DNA from: Micromussa lordhowensis
Lineage: Eukaryota; Cnidaria; Anthozoa; Scleractinia; Lobophylliidae
DNA length: 64,000 nucleotides
NCBI GenBank assembly: GCA_964020085.1
Contig: OZ026597.1
Coordinates: forward strand, 5,006,894-5,070,893
Reading direction: 5' to 3'
Made by a program: the position numbers and the translations under genes. Positions 22,901 to 32,200 of the stretch are shown here, piece after piece (the stretch's first letter is position 1; each line of letters opens with the position of its first letter). The notes beneath the pieces are model-generated. The model was not told the DNA's origin, did not search any database, and was given only the letters and a program-made list of their open reading frames with translations.

Positions 22901-24003
22901 AAGTTAGCCAATGAACTCGCGGGAATTTCTGCAGTTATTGTAAATTTAAAATTGTGTATTACTTTAAAATATTGAATAAAAAAACGTACTGTCGCTTCAT
23001 TTGTAGTCAAAGAGTTTCTAAAAACATTGACGTCATACATTTTTACAGCGCTGCTGGGACGAGAAGAACAAACGAGAGTTAAAGCGATCTCAACGAGTAA
23101 GTAATGCCACAAATAAACTGCAGTTTACCCGCCGTTTGTGATAAAATCCCTCATTTTGAAATTAGATGCTAGTTTAGCATCTCTATTACGCTACAACCCG
23201 ACGCGTGACTGAGTACCACGAGGAAATTCTCCTTGAGTGATGCAAATCACTATCGTTAAAATATGTAATCAGTTTATCTTGTAACTTATTCAATTTCATT
23301 TGTTAAACACTACTGTTACCCTGCTGTTAAATAGTATTTCATTCTGAATGTTCTCTTTCATGACACTCGTACAGATATTTATGCTCTTTGTTATTAATAT
23401 TGTTCTCATTTCCAGTTTGTGGTTTGTTGTTTTGTTTAGAGGGACGGGGCACACATGCGGAGATTCTTCAGGGAGGTTTACATGGACAGTGTTTTTCCAA
23501 TATTAAATTCCGCTGAACTGCCACCGTACATCTGGGGTAACGACGAGAGAGAAAAGGTGACACCATTGTCTTCTCATTTTTAAAATATTGAAGTATTTCT
23601 TGCTTGCACTAAATATCAGTTAAGTCTTTAATGCCGCCAAAAACTCTCATTTCTGTCGCATGAAGGAAATAGCAGTATCTCAAAAAGGTATTTTATATCA
23701 GATGACTGGATGATGTTGAACATAATTTGAATTGGATCAGAAATGCTTACCAGGGAAGGCGTTTTCTATGAAAATTTGTGAATAAGACCGTATGGCGTGC
23801 CTGTTTACACTGCCATATTGAACCATCCAGAAAAACCTTTTACTATATTTCTTTTCCTTTTTTTTTAGGAACGGCTTCTTTGGATTCTTAACCATTGCGA
23901 CAAACAAACTGTTCTAGAAAGTTTATTGTCTCCTGATAGACTTTACAAACCATTCAATGTAGACCGCTTCACTATCGACTTATCAAATCTTGCAGCAACT
24001 TGA
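1645..24003 (+). CDS. NPHP1: Nephrocystin-1 orthologue, 23 exons seen, 5' end outside window
   Basis: Nephrocystin-1 is a scaffold protein of the ciliary transition zone and cell junctions; its SH3 domain binds partners there. Exons called: 1645-1705, 1983-2057, 6461-6522, 8180-8266, 9227-9317, 9552-9646, 10240-10309, 10809-10881, 11359-11396, 13957-14060, 14337-14428, 15600-15675, 15979-16037, 17617-17691, 18352-18415, 18799-18836, 20518-20600, 21482-21575, 21925-22037, 22252-22325, 23049-23096, 23440-23556, 23869-24003. All introns are GT-AG and phases agree at every junction except two: 14060/14337 needs one base fewer, and 20600/21482 lacks an exon. Domain order (coiled coil, acidic, SH3, nephrocystin homology region) matches the family, and PKLSQSN, VLSRHVR and DVMDALK are recognisable family motifs. 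The start codon was not found. The breaks could be consensus errors or true lesions. Confidence 0.9.
2219..2575 (+). repeat. Two fragments of a tRNA-derived SINE
   Basis: At 2455-2575 a tRNA-like head is visible (tagtagctcagtgctttgag, then gggttcaaatcgc as a B-box-like segment), followed by catctggaactga and a T-run with ggagttgata. The stretch 2219-2300 repeats the second half of this (gattcaaatcccatctggaac, T-run, agagttgata). It is a truncated tandem relative of the same SINE, of a different family from the one at 788. Confidence 0.7.
3413..4212. mobile_element. 800-bp non-autonomous DNA element with TTAA flanks
   Basis: Terminal inverted repeats start agtgcccctgtga at 3413 and end tcacaggggcact at 4212. 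Both ends are flanked by the tetranucleotide TTAA (3409-3412 and 4213-4216). TTAA duplication is the signature of piggyBac-type transposases. There is no transposase ORF inside, so it would depend on a helper. It sits in an NPHP1 intron. Confidence 0.8.
4485..4790. mobile_element. Composite hairpin element, copy 1
   Basis: Two inverted-repeat modules lie side by side. The first (4485-4599) is a hairpin running from aacaattatcctgc to gataattgttt with a GC-rich apex near 4538-4562. The second (4600-4790) begins attattcaacaaattg and ends caatttgttgaataataata. The same pair, in reverse orientation, is present at 50393-50697, so it is a dispersed family. Confidence 0.85.
6523..8179. other. NPHP1 intron with TIR element and repeat fragment
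   Basis: A 578-bp inverted-terminal-repeat element lies at 7223-7800. The segment 6880-6975 shares a block (cgtgctttcccgcgcttggc) with 11095-11115 in a later intron and is therefore a dispersed repeat fragment. Nothing else was recognised. Confidence 0.5.
7223..7800. mobile_element. MITE with agatcgttttcac termini
   Basis: The left end agatcgttttcacgtgacg (7223) is mirrored by cgcgtgacagtgaaaacgatct at the right end (7779-7800). An internal short palindrome around 7570-7612 carries gccgccatgttggt facing accaacatggcg. It has no ORF of note. Target duplication is unclear. Confidence 0.7.
8267..9226. other. NPHP1 intron dominated by a composite hairpin element
   Basis: 8505-8970 is a two-part inverted-repeat element described separately. 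8971-9226 shows nothing recognisable beyond the acceptor of the next exon. Confidence 0.5.
8505..8970. mobile_element. Composite hairpin element with internal duplication
   Basis: Module one (8505-8822) has ends tttattattcattcaaaata and attttgaatgaataataaag. Inside it the block gacgtcaaaagtgcagcccg occurs twice (near 8624 and 8676). Module two (8823-8970) is a near-perfect hairpin with arms containing ggatatgaagaattctgcag and the apex cctcggtcttcggcctc at about 8887-8903. The layout matches the element at 4485-4790 although the sequences differ. Confidence 0.8.
9552..10309 (+). CDS. NPHP1: NPHP1 SH3 domain, two exons
   Basis: Exons 9552-9646 and 10240-10309 together read VEALSDFTGEQDGDLSFKKG, then EILTVIKTS, then EDGWWEAENAAGKQGVVPKT. 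This shows the SH3 hallmarks: the ALxDF strand, the DLSFKKGE segment, the WW pair of the peptide-binding face and the G(V)VP(K) motif that closes the fold. The intron splits the domain in phase 2 between the RT-loop half and the WW half. The SH3 of nephrocystins binds proline-rich partners such as p130Cas in vertebrates (established knowledge). About 24 acidic/polar codons follow at 10809-10881. Confidence 0.93.
9647..10808. other. Introns between SH3 exons and after them
   Basis: 9647-10239 shows no recognised feature. 10310-10808 contains a small palindromic repeat: gataaaacacgctcg near 10597 faces gagcgtgcgttttat near 10620-10634. No RNA gene or extra exon was seen. Confidence 0.4.
11397..13956. 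other. Long NPHP1 intron, no clear element
   Basis: This 2.56-kb intron has no recognised gene or complete repeat. The stretch 11510-11605 (ggtttccatagg and acatggaaac facing each other) looks like part of an old palindromic repeat. ORFs of 60-70 codons here have no family resemblance and are taken as chance. Confidence 0.5.
13957..24003 (+). CDS. NPHP1: NPHP1 nephrocystin homology region, C-terminal exons
   Basis: Thirteen exons encode the long conserved C-terminal domain. Recognisable pieces: VLKAMGAMPSGFRSTTLGKM (13957-14060), PKLSQSNVAFRDITWDPV (14337-14428), ARMVPLPG (15600-15675), VEVLSRHVRI (15979-16037), NVHSVRAT (17617-17691), VILFELNMLYRRS (18799-18836), EVACGWCVMKLFEENGAPVP (20518-20600), RQPRLTVKLIS (21482-21575), MLPDTLLTCHMY (21925-22037), STFPKILYTSDVMDALK (22252-22325), FREVYMDSVFPILNSAELPP (23440-23556), and the last exon with stop TGA at 24001-24003. 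In animals this region mediates binding to nephrocystin-4 and filamins. No polyadenylation signal is obvious after the stop. Confidence 0.9.
14061..15599. other. NPHP1 introns, nothing recognised
   Basis: Apart from exon 14337-14428 nothing was identified. 14061-14336 was searched for a mini-exon that would restore phase across the 14060/14337 junction; none was convincing. 15204-15330 has repeated gctaacc/taacctgagt words without a clear unit. Confidence 0.4.
16154..16452. mobile_element. Composite hairpin element
   Basis: Module one (16154-16293) is a hairpin whose arms run cttattagacattttgttgtg to caacaaaatgtctaataag, with an apex gacgagcccgcagggcgagtc. Module two (16298-16452) begins ttattatccaac and ends gttggataataaa, with a second small palindrome gcgagtacaaatat/atatttgtactcg inside. 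It has the same two-part plan as the elements at 4485 and 8505. Confidence 0.8.
16861..16976. mobile_element. Hairpin element with aacaatta termini
   Basis: Arms start aacaattattccactcgcgc and end gcgctcatggaataattgtt, with atatgagatgat/atcatctcatat inside and the apex aactcggcgctacgcgtctcgtt near 16908-16932. Its flanking sequence 16718-16860 (ttgg..ttagccatcatggtatat) resembles another small palindrome (atggtat/ataccat). Confidence 0.75.
17374..17563. mobile_element. Hairpin element with caattggttcatgc termini
   Basis: A near-perfect inverted repeat: arms run from caattggttcatgc to gcatgaaccaattg and include gtgggaagtttggagagcac and its complement. The apex is cctcggctatcgcctcggg (about 17460-17478). 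The core ctcggctatcgcctcg recurs in reverse in the unrelated hairpin at 37671-37700. Confidence 0.85.
18837..20517. other. NPHP1 intron carrying a Mutator-like foldback
   Basis: The element 18870-19663 fills half of this intron. 19675-20517 shows no recognised exon or repeat; ORFs of 67-78 codons near 20231-20467 have no family resemblance. Confidence 0.45.
18870..19663. mobile_element. Mutator-like foldback with ~98-bp TIRs and 11-bp TSD
   Basis: The ends are long inverted repeats: left gcctgcgaaaacagccgtcc onwards to about 18968, right its close complement from about 19565 to 19663, differing at only a few positions. An exact 11-base direct repeat, catttctggat, flanks the element (18859-18869 and 19664-19674). 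Long TIRs with 9-11-bp duplications are typical of Mutator-like transposons. An internal ORF of 116 codons (19058-19408, +) shows no transposase motif that I can recognise. Confidence 0.85.
20601..21481. other. Interval where an NPHP1 exon is expected but absent
   Basis: Family alignment from memory predicts about 30 residues between the exons at 20518-20600 and 21482-21575, and the phases (2 out, 1 in) also require an intervening exon. No open segment with splice sites and a matching sequence was found. Instead the interval contains a GC-rich small palindrome (20631-20661) and a half copy (20967-21065) of the hairpin element at 62424-62550. Confidence 0.6.
20967..21065 (-). repeat. Single-arm copy of the 62.4-kb hairpin element
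   Basis: Reading the minus strand, gtctgtaatcatacaag, caaaatcggacgacc and gagtggagtccaat occur in the same order as in 62424-62495. Only one arm is present here, so this is a truncated or resolved copy. Confidence 0.75.
22653..22935. mobile_element. Hairpin element, copy with lost apex
   Basis: The inverted repeat 22669-22789 has arms gtctgtcctgttattg / caataacaggacagac and tacggaxed neighbours catgatttcgtcataacatt. The downstream part (to about 22935) shares caaattcatgtgtctgtc-type and ctgcagttattgtaaa sequence with 37595-37925, which is the same family in the same orientation. In this copy the apex is reduced to agctgtgcagagtggatccg. Confidence 0.8.
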
Positions 24004-27000
24004 CACTCGAGAACACACGGTTTCTTGGCATATTATAGTAGACTTGACCATGTCATGTTAGTGAAGAACAAACCTCATGAAGTTTGAGTGTTTTCATATT
24101 AATTTATTGTTTAAGTAAGCTTAATTCTATATTCTAGACGACCTTGAATCGGATGAAAGTTGTACAAAAATGTAGATATATTTGTTTAGTTATATATTGA
24201 AACCATTTAAATTTGAGTGAAAATGTTTCTTTCTTATCTCTTGAAACTGAACGCTCTCTGTCAATTCCAACCCCCCTCCCCTTCCCGGCATTTCGTACTC
24301 CTGTTTCCTCATTTTCTTTCTTTCCGTGGGTTGCAGTGTGTCCACATTGTCATTTCCCGTGCGTGTTCCTTGCCGCGTGTCGTCATGAAATTAAGTCGTA
24401 AAAATTACTGCAATCTAAGGGACCTAACAAAGGTTAATAATCTTATTATTGTGACCTTTGAGGTTACGAGGAGGGTATGAGTTGCTATATATTTAAATCT
24501 GGTGTTTTCTTTTCAATATATAAACGGTATTTTGTTGTAATGGAAATAATTAGTGAGTGTTGGCTTGTCATGTAAATTGTAGCTGTAATTGTAGTATCTC
24601 ATGACCAGCATCGTATAATTGAATTTTCCTTCTTATCTTTCTGGATAAGTTCCCTATGGTTTCTATCCTGCCTTGCCCGGTCCGTTCATCCTAATGTCAC
24701 CACTGTAGATTCCTCAAAGCATTTCGCACCGCCATGTTTTAAATGGGTTACGTTGTATCTATAGTTTGCGTATTTCCGCCCATTTTCTCGCGCGTTTCGT
24801 CGTGAATTCAAGTTTAGTCGCCCTCTGCATTTTTGGCTGGGTGTGGTGAAACTCAAAACTGCCACCCCTGGTCCGTTAATTTTGTGCATTCCTCTCCGTA
24901 TTTTGAACCCCTTTTACAGTGGGCTTTTTGTGTCTTTTTTTTTTTTATTTTCCAAATGTCCCACGGAGTGGAGCTTAACAGCCAAAGATGCAAATATGCC
25001 CATGTTTTAAAATCGAGTTTGACGTGTAAAGTCACGAGTTTGCTGCCTTTTTAAAGTTTGCCAACACGAGTTCGCCAACTTAAGTCTGCTGTGTGAACGC
25101 CGCTTTAGGATTGAATATGGGACTAGAAGAACACACACCAGTCAATGTCTCTCCTTCGTAGAGGTTACTGTTGTATTCACCTTGAAGCGCGCTTTGGAAG
25201 ACTGGAGAGAGATAGATAGAGGACGCGCGGGGCATGATACGCGCTCATTTTTATGATGTGATTCCCTCGAGAGTCTTGCCGAAGAAGAAAAGACCAAGTT
25301 GCTGAAGAATTGTCAAGGTTTTAGCTTCGCTTGGATGAAACTATGTTGTCATTCTCTTGAGCTTTTTGTGATTTGACCGTTGGTGAGAGCCAAAGTTAAA
25401 GAATAAGAGATAAAAAGAGAGTACAAATGCACCGTTAATTTCGGAAACAATTCCAATTGAGATTAAATGCATGCCCCTTAAAAAGAGGTTGTGAATTGTT
25501 CCTCTTTGTAGGACAGACAAAAGTACTGTAAATACTCACATTAACTACTTTATTTACAGTTCTTGTTAGTCACGTTTTCTAAGTTACTCTTTATCAACTA
25601 CTTTACTTCTTAGCGCACATTATATTCTCTAACTAAATAATTAACTGTTGAAGTGATTAACTTACAAGCTTCTCGTTTAGCCACTATAGAAATATTTTGG
25701 TTTTTTTTCACATTTTGTTTTGTTTTGTCTTCTTTTTTTTTACTGTTGTGTTTATTACTTCAGTTTACTTAAACAATGTATTATAACTGAAAAAAGCTTA
25801 AAATTGTACGTAAAGATAGTTTAGCACGAAAAACGGAAGTCAAAGTTCTGTACCCTAGTCAAACAGCATGAAAGCAAGCCAATGACAGTTGACGAAATCA
25901 GTTTTTGCCCTCACTATCATCGTCCATCTCCATTATTTAGCCAGGCCTTTTTATCCGGGGAAACGTTTTATCTGGTAAGAGAGTTTCTAAACCCACAGAG
26001 AACCGTTTGTATGAACTGTCTTGGAGGCAGGGTGACCCTGGGTGGAGAAAAACTAGTTTTAAAAGCAGGGAATATAAGAACACCACAGCTACCAGCGATA
26101 AATAGGGACAAAAAAGGCGCGAGCACACTCCAGGGTGGCCGATATTTGATGCGCTCTGAAGGGCCCAATTTTTGTGTTATTTTTTTGTAAAAACAATACC
26201 CCTTAGTCGGTATGTCACACCAATCAGATTGGATCTACTATTAAACACCAATCAAATTTCCTGTTGTAAAGGTAAATGGTATGTGAGAAGATTTCATCCT
26301 GATACAGTTCAGAACGGCCATATTTATTCATTTATTGGGCTTACTCCTTTTTTTATTGGTTAGGCTAAGGATTTTAGCTATGAACGAGATGAGATGAGAA
26401 GTTCGTGAGTTAGAAGAATGCAAATGGCACCAGATATTTTTATTTTTAGTTACAAAGGTAACTTGACACTTTTGTTTTTCACAAAGAGTAAATTCAATTA
26501 AAGTTAACAAATCGTCAGCACCTGTTCCCACGAGATGCGTTTTATTTTTAGTTACAAATGGTAACTTGACACTTGTTTTTCATATGGGAGTAAATCATTC
26601 ACACGACATGTTTGCTATTTTTAGTTATAAATGGTAACTTAACACTTGTTTTTCACATGAAAGTAAATTCAATTAGAGCTTACAAGTTGTCGGCTATTGT
26701 TTCCAGGATATTAAACAACAAAGGAGCTTTCATTTCGAAACTTTTTGCGTCTCTGCAGTAGCAGTTTATAGTTTTATTTGATTACATTAATTTCAGTCCG
26801 ATATTTTAAAGGTAAAAAGTACGAGAACTGTTTAAGTGTTCTTTGAAAACTGCGTGGCGTCAAATTAAAGTGCAATTTAATTAAATCAGAATTTCAACGA
26901 ATCAGAGAGGTTTTTTTTTTCCTCTTTCTTTCTATTTTCGATGAAGTAGTGTTGTGTAAAAAGGGTAAACTTACGACTCGTATAAAATGCGAAAAGCTCT

Positions 27001-28563
27001 CTTAAATTGAGTATTTTTGAGCAAAAATTCCTCTTCGGGGGTGAAAGGGCTATGAAATCGATGAGTGGCGGGGAGTTATGCATGTGCGCGTGTCACACCA
27101 ATCACAATGTGGATTGTATCAAATTGCCTGTTAGAAAATAAGATGGTATCTACATTAATCTGGAGACGCGTCAGATCACTGTAGTTTGATCAGTCAAATA
27201 TTTTATGACTTACTAATTAGTTATCTTACCAAGTACATCGCTACCAAAAAGACTTGTCAAATTAACCAAATCACTACTGTAAACAGCTCCATGAATGCTC
27301 CTATCTCCGAGACTTCATAAAAAATAACTCTTGCACGCCTTGTGGGCCTATGTTTCTGATATGCATATAAACGCTAGGTAAAGGATGACTCGCGGAAGGG
27401 GAGGGGGTAACTCTCCTACCAGAGAAAACTTTTCATCTTGTAAATCAGCCACATGTTTGTTCCATTCTACCGACGCAGGTTTAAAATGTTTAGTGTAACA
27501 AATTAGCCTGCTGCAGGCTCTTGTCAGTAACATCCAATCCAGTCCTTCCATTCCTGCCTGAGCTCAATTTGTTGATTCTCCCTACTCATTACCATGCATT
27601 TCCGTTCATGTTAGATTTGAAATTTAGAGTTGCATCAAGACGATATCTCCTGGTTTGTGATTTTCTTTACTCTCATTACCTTTCTGCTTGAAAATGTATT
27701 CGCCTTGTAAGGAGAAATTATATCCTCATCACTTACTGCCGACCACTCACTGATCGCATGATCACCACTCACTGATCACTTACTACAACTGTCCTGTCTC
27801 ATTAAGTAGTCTTTTCAGGATTTTTGTCCCTGCACAACTGTAGTTACATCGCGGGCAAAATGCCCCGTGATTGCCATCTTGGTGGAAAGTGTCCCTTTAA
27901 GAACATAAAAAAATAAACAAATCAGTGTATCAGATTAACTAGCCGAACCGATCGATTTACTCCCTTAAGTAAATAAGGTAAAGTAACTAAAATAAAGTCT
28001 TCGTAGAGAATTAAGACGCTACCACGTCACTTGCGTGAAGCTATTTCTAGGTCAAAAAAAGCCACAGGCAACATTTTGGGTTTTAGTTGGTGTGATCTGA
28101 GTGTGTATTGGTCATGGATCAACACATTATCGTGATTGGTTAACAGCGAGCAATCAGTACACAAGTACTGATTAAAAATATTTTTCCATGGAAGTCAAAA
28201 ATTTGCATTTTTACCGACATTGAAAAGCTATCTAGTCGTTTTCAATCATTTACCAAAAGTTTGATCCTAGGGGAATTTCATTGTTTGCACCTTTCTATAA
28301 AATGGGAAGATAATTTAGCTGAAAGGAAAACTATCTTGTAAGCTTTGTTAACCGTTAGCTTATCCAACAATACTGATCGAATTTTCCACCCTTGATGCAA
28401 TGTGTTTCATTTTAAATACGGATGCTCTTAAATAATACACTTTTTTCGAAAATTAAATGTTAAATTAAATGACCTATTGGAACCCTGTTAAGAACAGGGC
28501 TAGCATGATTTAGATCTGTTTGCTTTTAATGCTATGTAATTTCAAAACAGCCTAATTTATATA
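24004..28563. other. Intergenic region between NPHP1 and the SINE cluster
   Basis: No gene was recognised in 4.5 kb. The first part is the presumed NPHP1 3' UTR, with no canonical aataaa found nearby. A short tandem repeat sits at 26437-26690. ORFs of 60-100 codons in this interval have no family resemblance and are read as chance. Confidence 0.5.
26437..26690. repeat. Three-copy degenerate tandem repeat
   Basis: The block tatttttagttacaaatggt, then aacttgacacttgtttttca, occurs three times, starting near 26437, 26543 and 26615. The spacings (about 106 and 72 bases) differ because the spacer between copies varies. It may derive from a local duplication of an AT-rich segment. Confidence 0.75.
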
Positions 28564-28730
28564 TGTGAATGTTGTGCCGCGTAGCACTAAGAACACAAAT
28601 GGTGACACAGAGAATTAACTCTGACGTGTAAATTTAAGTGCTAAATAAACCCGTGAATAACCCACTGGGCGTTAGCCCTAGTAAAGGGAATCAGGGAACC
28701 ACACGAGGTAAAGAAAAAATCTTATGATCT

Positions 28731-28801
28731 CGGTGGGAATCGAACCCACGACCTCCGGATTAGATCTACCGTTACTCTGCCGACTGAGCTACGAGGTCGG
28801 A
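28731..28801 (-). repeat. tRNA-like SINE head (not a functional tRNA)
   Basis: The cloverleaf outline is good in the acceptor stem (gacctcg/cgaggtc), D arm (gctcagtcggcagagt) and T arm (gtgggttcgattcccac). The anticodon arm (cggtagatctaatccg) cannot form a five-pair stem with a seven-base loop and a U before the anticodon. A second copy lies at 29039-29112 on the plus strand. It is therefore read as the pol III promoter of a SINE. Confidence 0.75.
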
Positions 28802-29038
28802 CAGAGAAAGTCGGGGACGATTTATTCTTTACCTCGTGTGGTTCCCTGATTCCCTTTACTAGGGCTAACGCCCAGTGGGTTATTCATGGGTTTATTTAGC
28901 ACTTAAATTTACACGTCAGAGTTAATTCTCTGTGTCACCATTTGTGTTCTTAGTGCTACGCGGCACAACATTCACATGTACCCTTACTTTCTCTTCGCCG
29001 CGATTCACCATCTAAATCGTCCCCGACTTTCTCTGTCC

Positions 29039-29112
29039 GACCTCGTAGCTCAGTCGGCAGAGTAACGGTAGATCTAATCCGGAGGTCGTGGGTTCGATTC
29101 CCACCGAGGTCA
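29039..29112 (+). repeat. tRNA-like SINE head, plus-strand copy
   Basis: The sequence is the same as the minus-strand copy at 28731-28801, with tagctcagtcggcagag as A box and gggttcgattccc as B box. The leader taaatcgtccccgactttct precedes both heads. Confidence 0.75.
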
Positions 29113-29279
29113 AAAGATTTTTTCTTTACATCGTGTGGCTCCCTGATTCCCTTTACTAGGGCTAACGCCCAGTGGGTTATTCACGGGTTTATTTAGCACT
29201 TAAATTTACACGTCAGAGTTAATTCTCTGTGTCACTATTAATTTATATATGGTTTCTTGATATTGAAGCAAACTTACCC

Positions 29280-32200
29280 TTATTTTCCAAACTCAAATGA
29301 CACGTTATCTCCAATCAGCATAAATGGCGCCCACTGCTTCACTTTAGAACAGTCGTTATCTCGCATCCATTTCGTAGCCTCGTGAAGAGATTCGCTGGCA
29401 CTTTCCCCACGAACAAGATGCTTGTAGAAACGACTCATGAAAGTTTCTGTTGCTTTGTCATCTATCGCCCACAATGCAACCAGAACTGAACGTGCACCAG
29501 ATCCTAAGAATGCTCGAGCAATTCCAATAACTCCCTCGCCTCTAATCTGCCCACGACCACTGTGACAACAGCTAAGTACCACCAGTTTAGCTCGCAGTTG
29601 AACTTTTGAAATGTCAGACATTCTCAATAGGTATTCTTCTTCTTTAGGACACCTGCTAGTAGAGAGTACGGGTGAGAGGGCAATTTCTCCTCTTTCGGCA
29701 CTTCCGTGTGCAGCGAAATGTATAAGACCTACTGAATGTAACATTTCAAGTACCGCCTGCTTGGTTGCATGCTTTCCTAACAAAGGCTGAACGCCCAGCA
29801 GCTGTCCAATCATCTCTGCTTCTTTTCTTGCAAAAGGCAATGGACTGAACGTTGTTGGTCTACCATTGTATCGCACCTTACCAACCTCAGGATCACCCAC
29901 TAACAGAACACCAGACTGACTGTGATGATCGGAAGAACTATCTTGAATGAATTTGAGAATCGTCAAAGAAGGAACGATACGAATCCTGAAAGTCTCTGAT
30001 AGATACTTTCCACTTCCATCAAGTAAAGCTGAAAATGGAACACGGTACATGTAGCGTTCAGGAATAACGATTATTTCCGGCCCCTCAAGCAAGTCAGCCA
30101 CGGGAGCGATGATCATATTGTAGAACAATGAAAGACTCAGTTCGAAATCATCATCACCCCTTGTGGCGAGCTCCTCTTCCTCACGAGAATACAGTTTGGG
30201 TTCATTGTCATTTAAAGATCGATCTTCGCAATTCACCCTGGGTAAGACACCCAGGCTTCGAAAGCTTTTAGCGAAGAAATCATCCAAAACTTCAACCAAT
30301 CCGACACCAACCATTTTTTTATCTACTGCTATTTTTCGAAAATAAATGACTCCGTTTGCCTTCAGAATCCACAAAAACAGATCCTGACCGTAGTACGAAA
30401 TATACAGACAAGAACAGTGACCCTCTTTGTTCATAATTTTGTCAATGCCAATCCACGATTGTGGATCAGCTGAGATTTGCCAATCAAGGGCGTACTGAGA
30501 TGCCATCAAATCTGCTAAAGCTCTAGCCCGTGCCAGCTCTAAAACATAAAGGGCATTGTTGGGATTTCCCAAAGAAACAAAGAGAGCAGCAAGATTCTGG
30601 TATGGAAAGTCGCATACATCTGAAAAGGATATTTTGAATTGATCGTTCTCTCTAAAATGACCACTCAAATTCTCGCTTCTCTTCACACTCAGAAGCAGAC
30701 AGTCAAACGCTTCCTGGAATTTGACTTGGGAAAGCTTCACCAATGTAAGGAGACCAAGACAGCCCACCTCGAGCATAAGGACTCCAGTATCTTGACTAAT
30801 AGAAACAGCTTTCTCCAGATAATTTTCAGCCATGACATGTTCACCAAAGGAATGTAGCAGAGATCCTAGTTTTCCATAGCATTGTGCTTCTCCTACTTTA
30901 CTGCCAATTTCAATTTTGATGGCAAGTGCTTTCTCATGATATTCTTTAGGTTTGTCATATTCACCAAGAGATTGGAACACAGTTCCTAACTCTACGTAAC
31001 TTAATGCTTCTCCTGCTCTGTCACCAATATCTATTCTTATGGCAAGTGCTTTCTCATGATATTCCTTAGCTTCCTGATATTTACGAAGACATTGAAACAC
31101 ACTTCCTAACCTTCCATACGAGTCGGCTTCTCCCCTTTTGTCACCAATTTGTATTTTGATGGCAAGTGCTTTCTCAAGATATTCCTTAGCTTTGTCATAT
31201 TCACCAAGAGATAGAAACACAGTTCCTAAGTTTCCGTAATCTGCTGCTACTCCTTTTTTGTCACCAATTTGTCTTTTGATGGCAAGTGCTTTCTCAAGAT
31301 ATTCCTTAGCTTTGTCGTATTCACTAAGAGATTGGAACACAGTTCCTAAGTTTCCGTAATCTGCTGCTACTCCTATTTTATCACCAATTTGTATTCTGAT
31401 GGCAAGTGCTTTCTCAAGATATTCCTTAGCTTTGTCATATTCACCAAGAGATAGAAACACAGTTCCTAAGTTTCCGTAAACTGCTGCTACTCCTTCTTTG
31501 TCACCAATTTGTATTCCGATGGCAAGTGCTTTCTCAAGATATTCCTTAGCTTTGTCGTATTCACCAAGAGATTGGAACACAGTTCCTAAGTTTCCGTAAT
31601 CTGCTTCTACCCCTTTTTTGTCACCAATTTGTATTCTGATGGCAAGTGCTTTCTCAAGATATTCCTTAGCTTTGTCATATTCAGCAAGAGATAGAAACAC
31701 AGTTCCTAAGTTTCCGTAAACTGCTGCTACTCCTTTTTTGTCACCAATTTGTATTCTGATGGCAAGTGCTTTCTCAAGATATTCCTTAGCTTTGTCGTAG
31801 TCACCAAGAGATTGGAACACAGTTCCTAAGTTTCCACACGAGCTGGCTTCTCCCTTTTTGTTACCAATTTGTATTCCGATGGCAAGTGCTTTCTCAAGAT
31901 ATTCCTTAGCTCTGTCATATTCACCAAGAGATAGAAAAACAGTTCCTAAGTTTCCGTAATCTACTGCTACTCCCTTTTTGTCACCAATTTGTATTCTGAT
32001 GGCAAGTGCTTTCTCGAGATATTCTTTAGCTTTGTTATATTCACCGAGACAATAAGACATTATTCCAATTTTTTCATCAGTGTATGCTTCATTTTTTCTG
32101 TCTCCCATTTCCTTCATGATTTTTGTCGCTTTTTCATAAAGCTCCTCTGCTTCCACGTATTTATATTGCTGTTCACATATTTTGGCCAGTATTACCGTAA

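Larger units (their letters stand above)
28564..29240. repeat. Cluster of inverted tRNA-headed SINEs
   Basis: Three copies of one SINE body lie head to head and in tandem: a minus copy (body about 28570-28735, tRNA-like head 28731-28801, leader to 28824), a headless plus copy (28826-28969) and a plus copy with leader and head (29013-29112) and body to 29240. The body contains tttactagggctaacgccca and gggtttatttagcacttaaa. The arms 28569-28712 and 28826-28969 are close inverted repeats about 144 bases long. The cluster ends 40 bases from the TPR-CHAT stop codon. Confidence 0.85.

Noticed and set aside
27720..27790. CRISPR-like short repeats (ccactcactgatc)
   Set aside because: Only two or three imperfect copies, no spacers of regular length, and the genome is animal.
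28731..29112. Two apparent tRNA genes in opposite orientation
   Set aside because: Acceptor, D and T arms are good, but the anticodon arm cannot form a normal stem and loop, and both are joined to the same SINE body.
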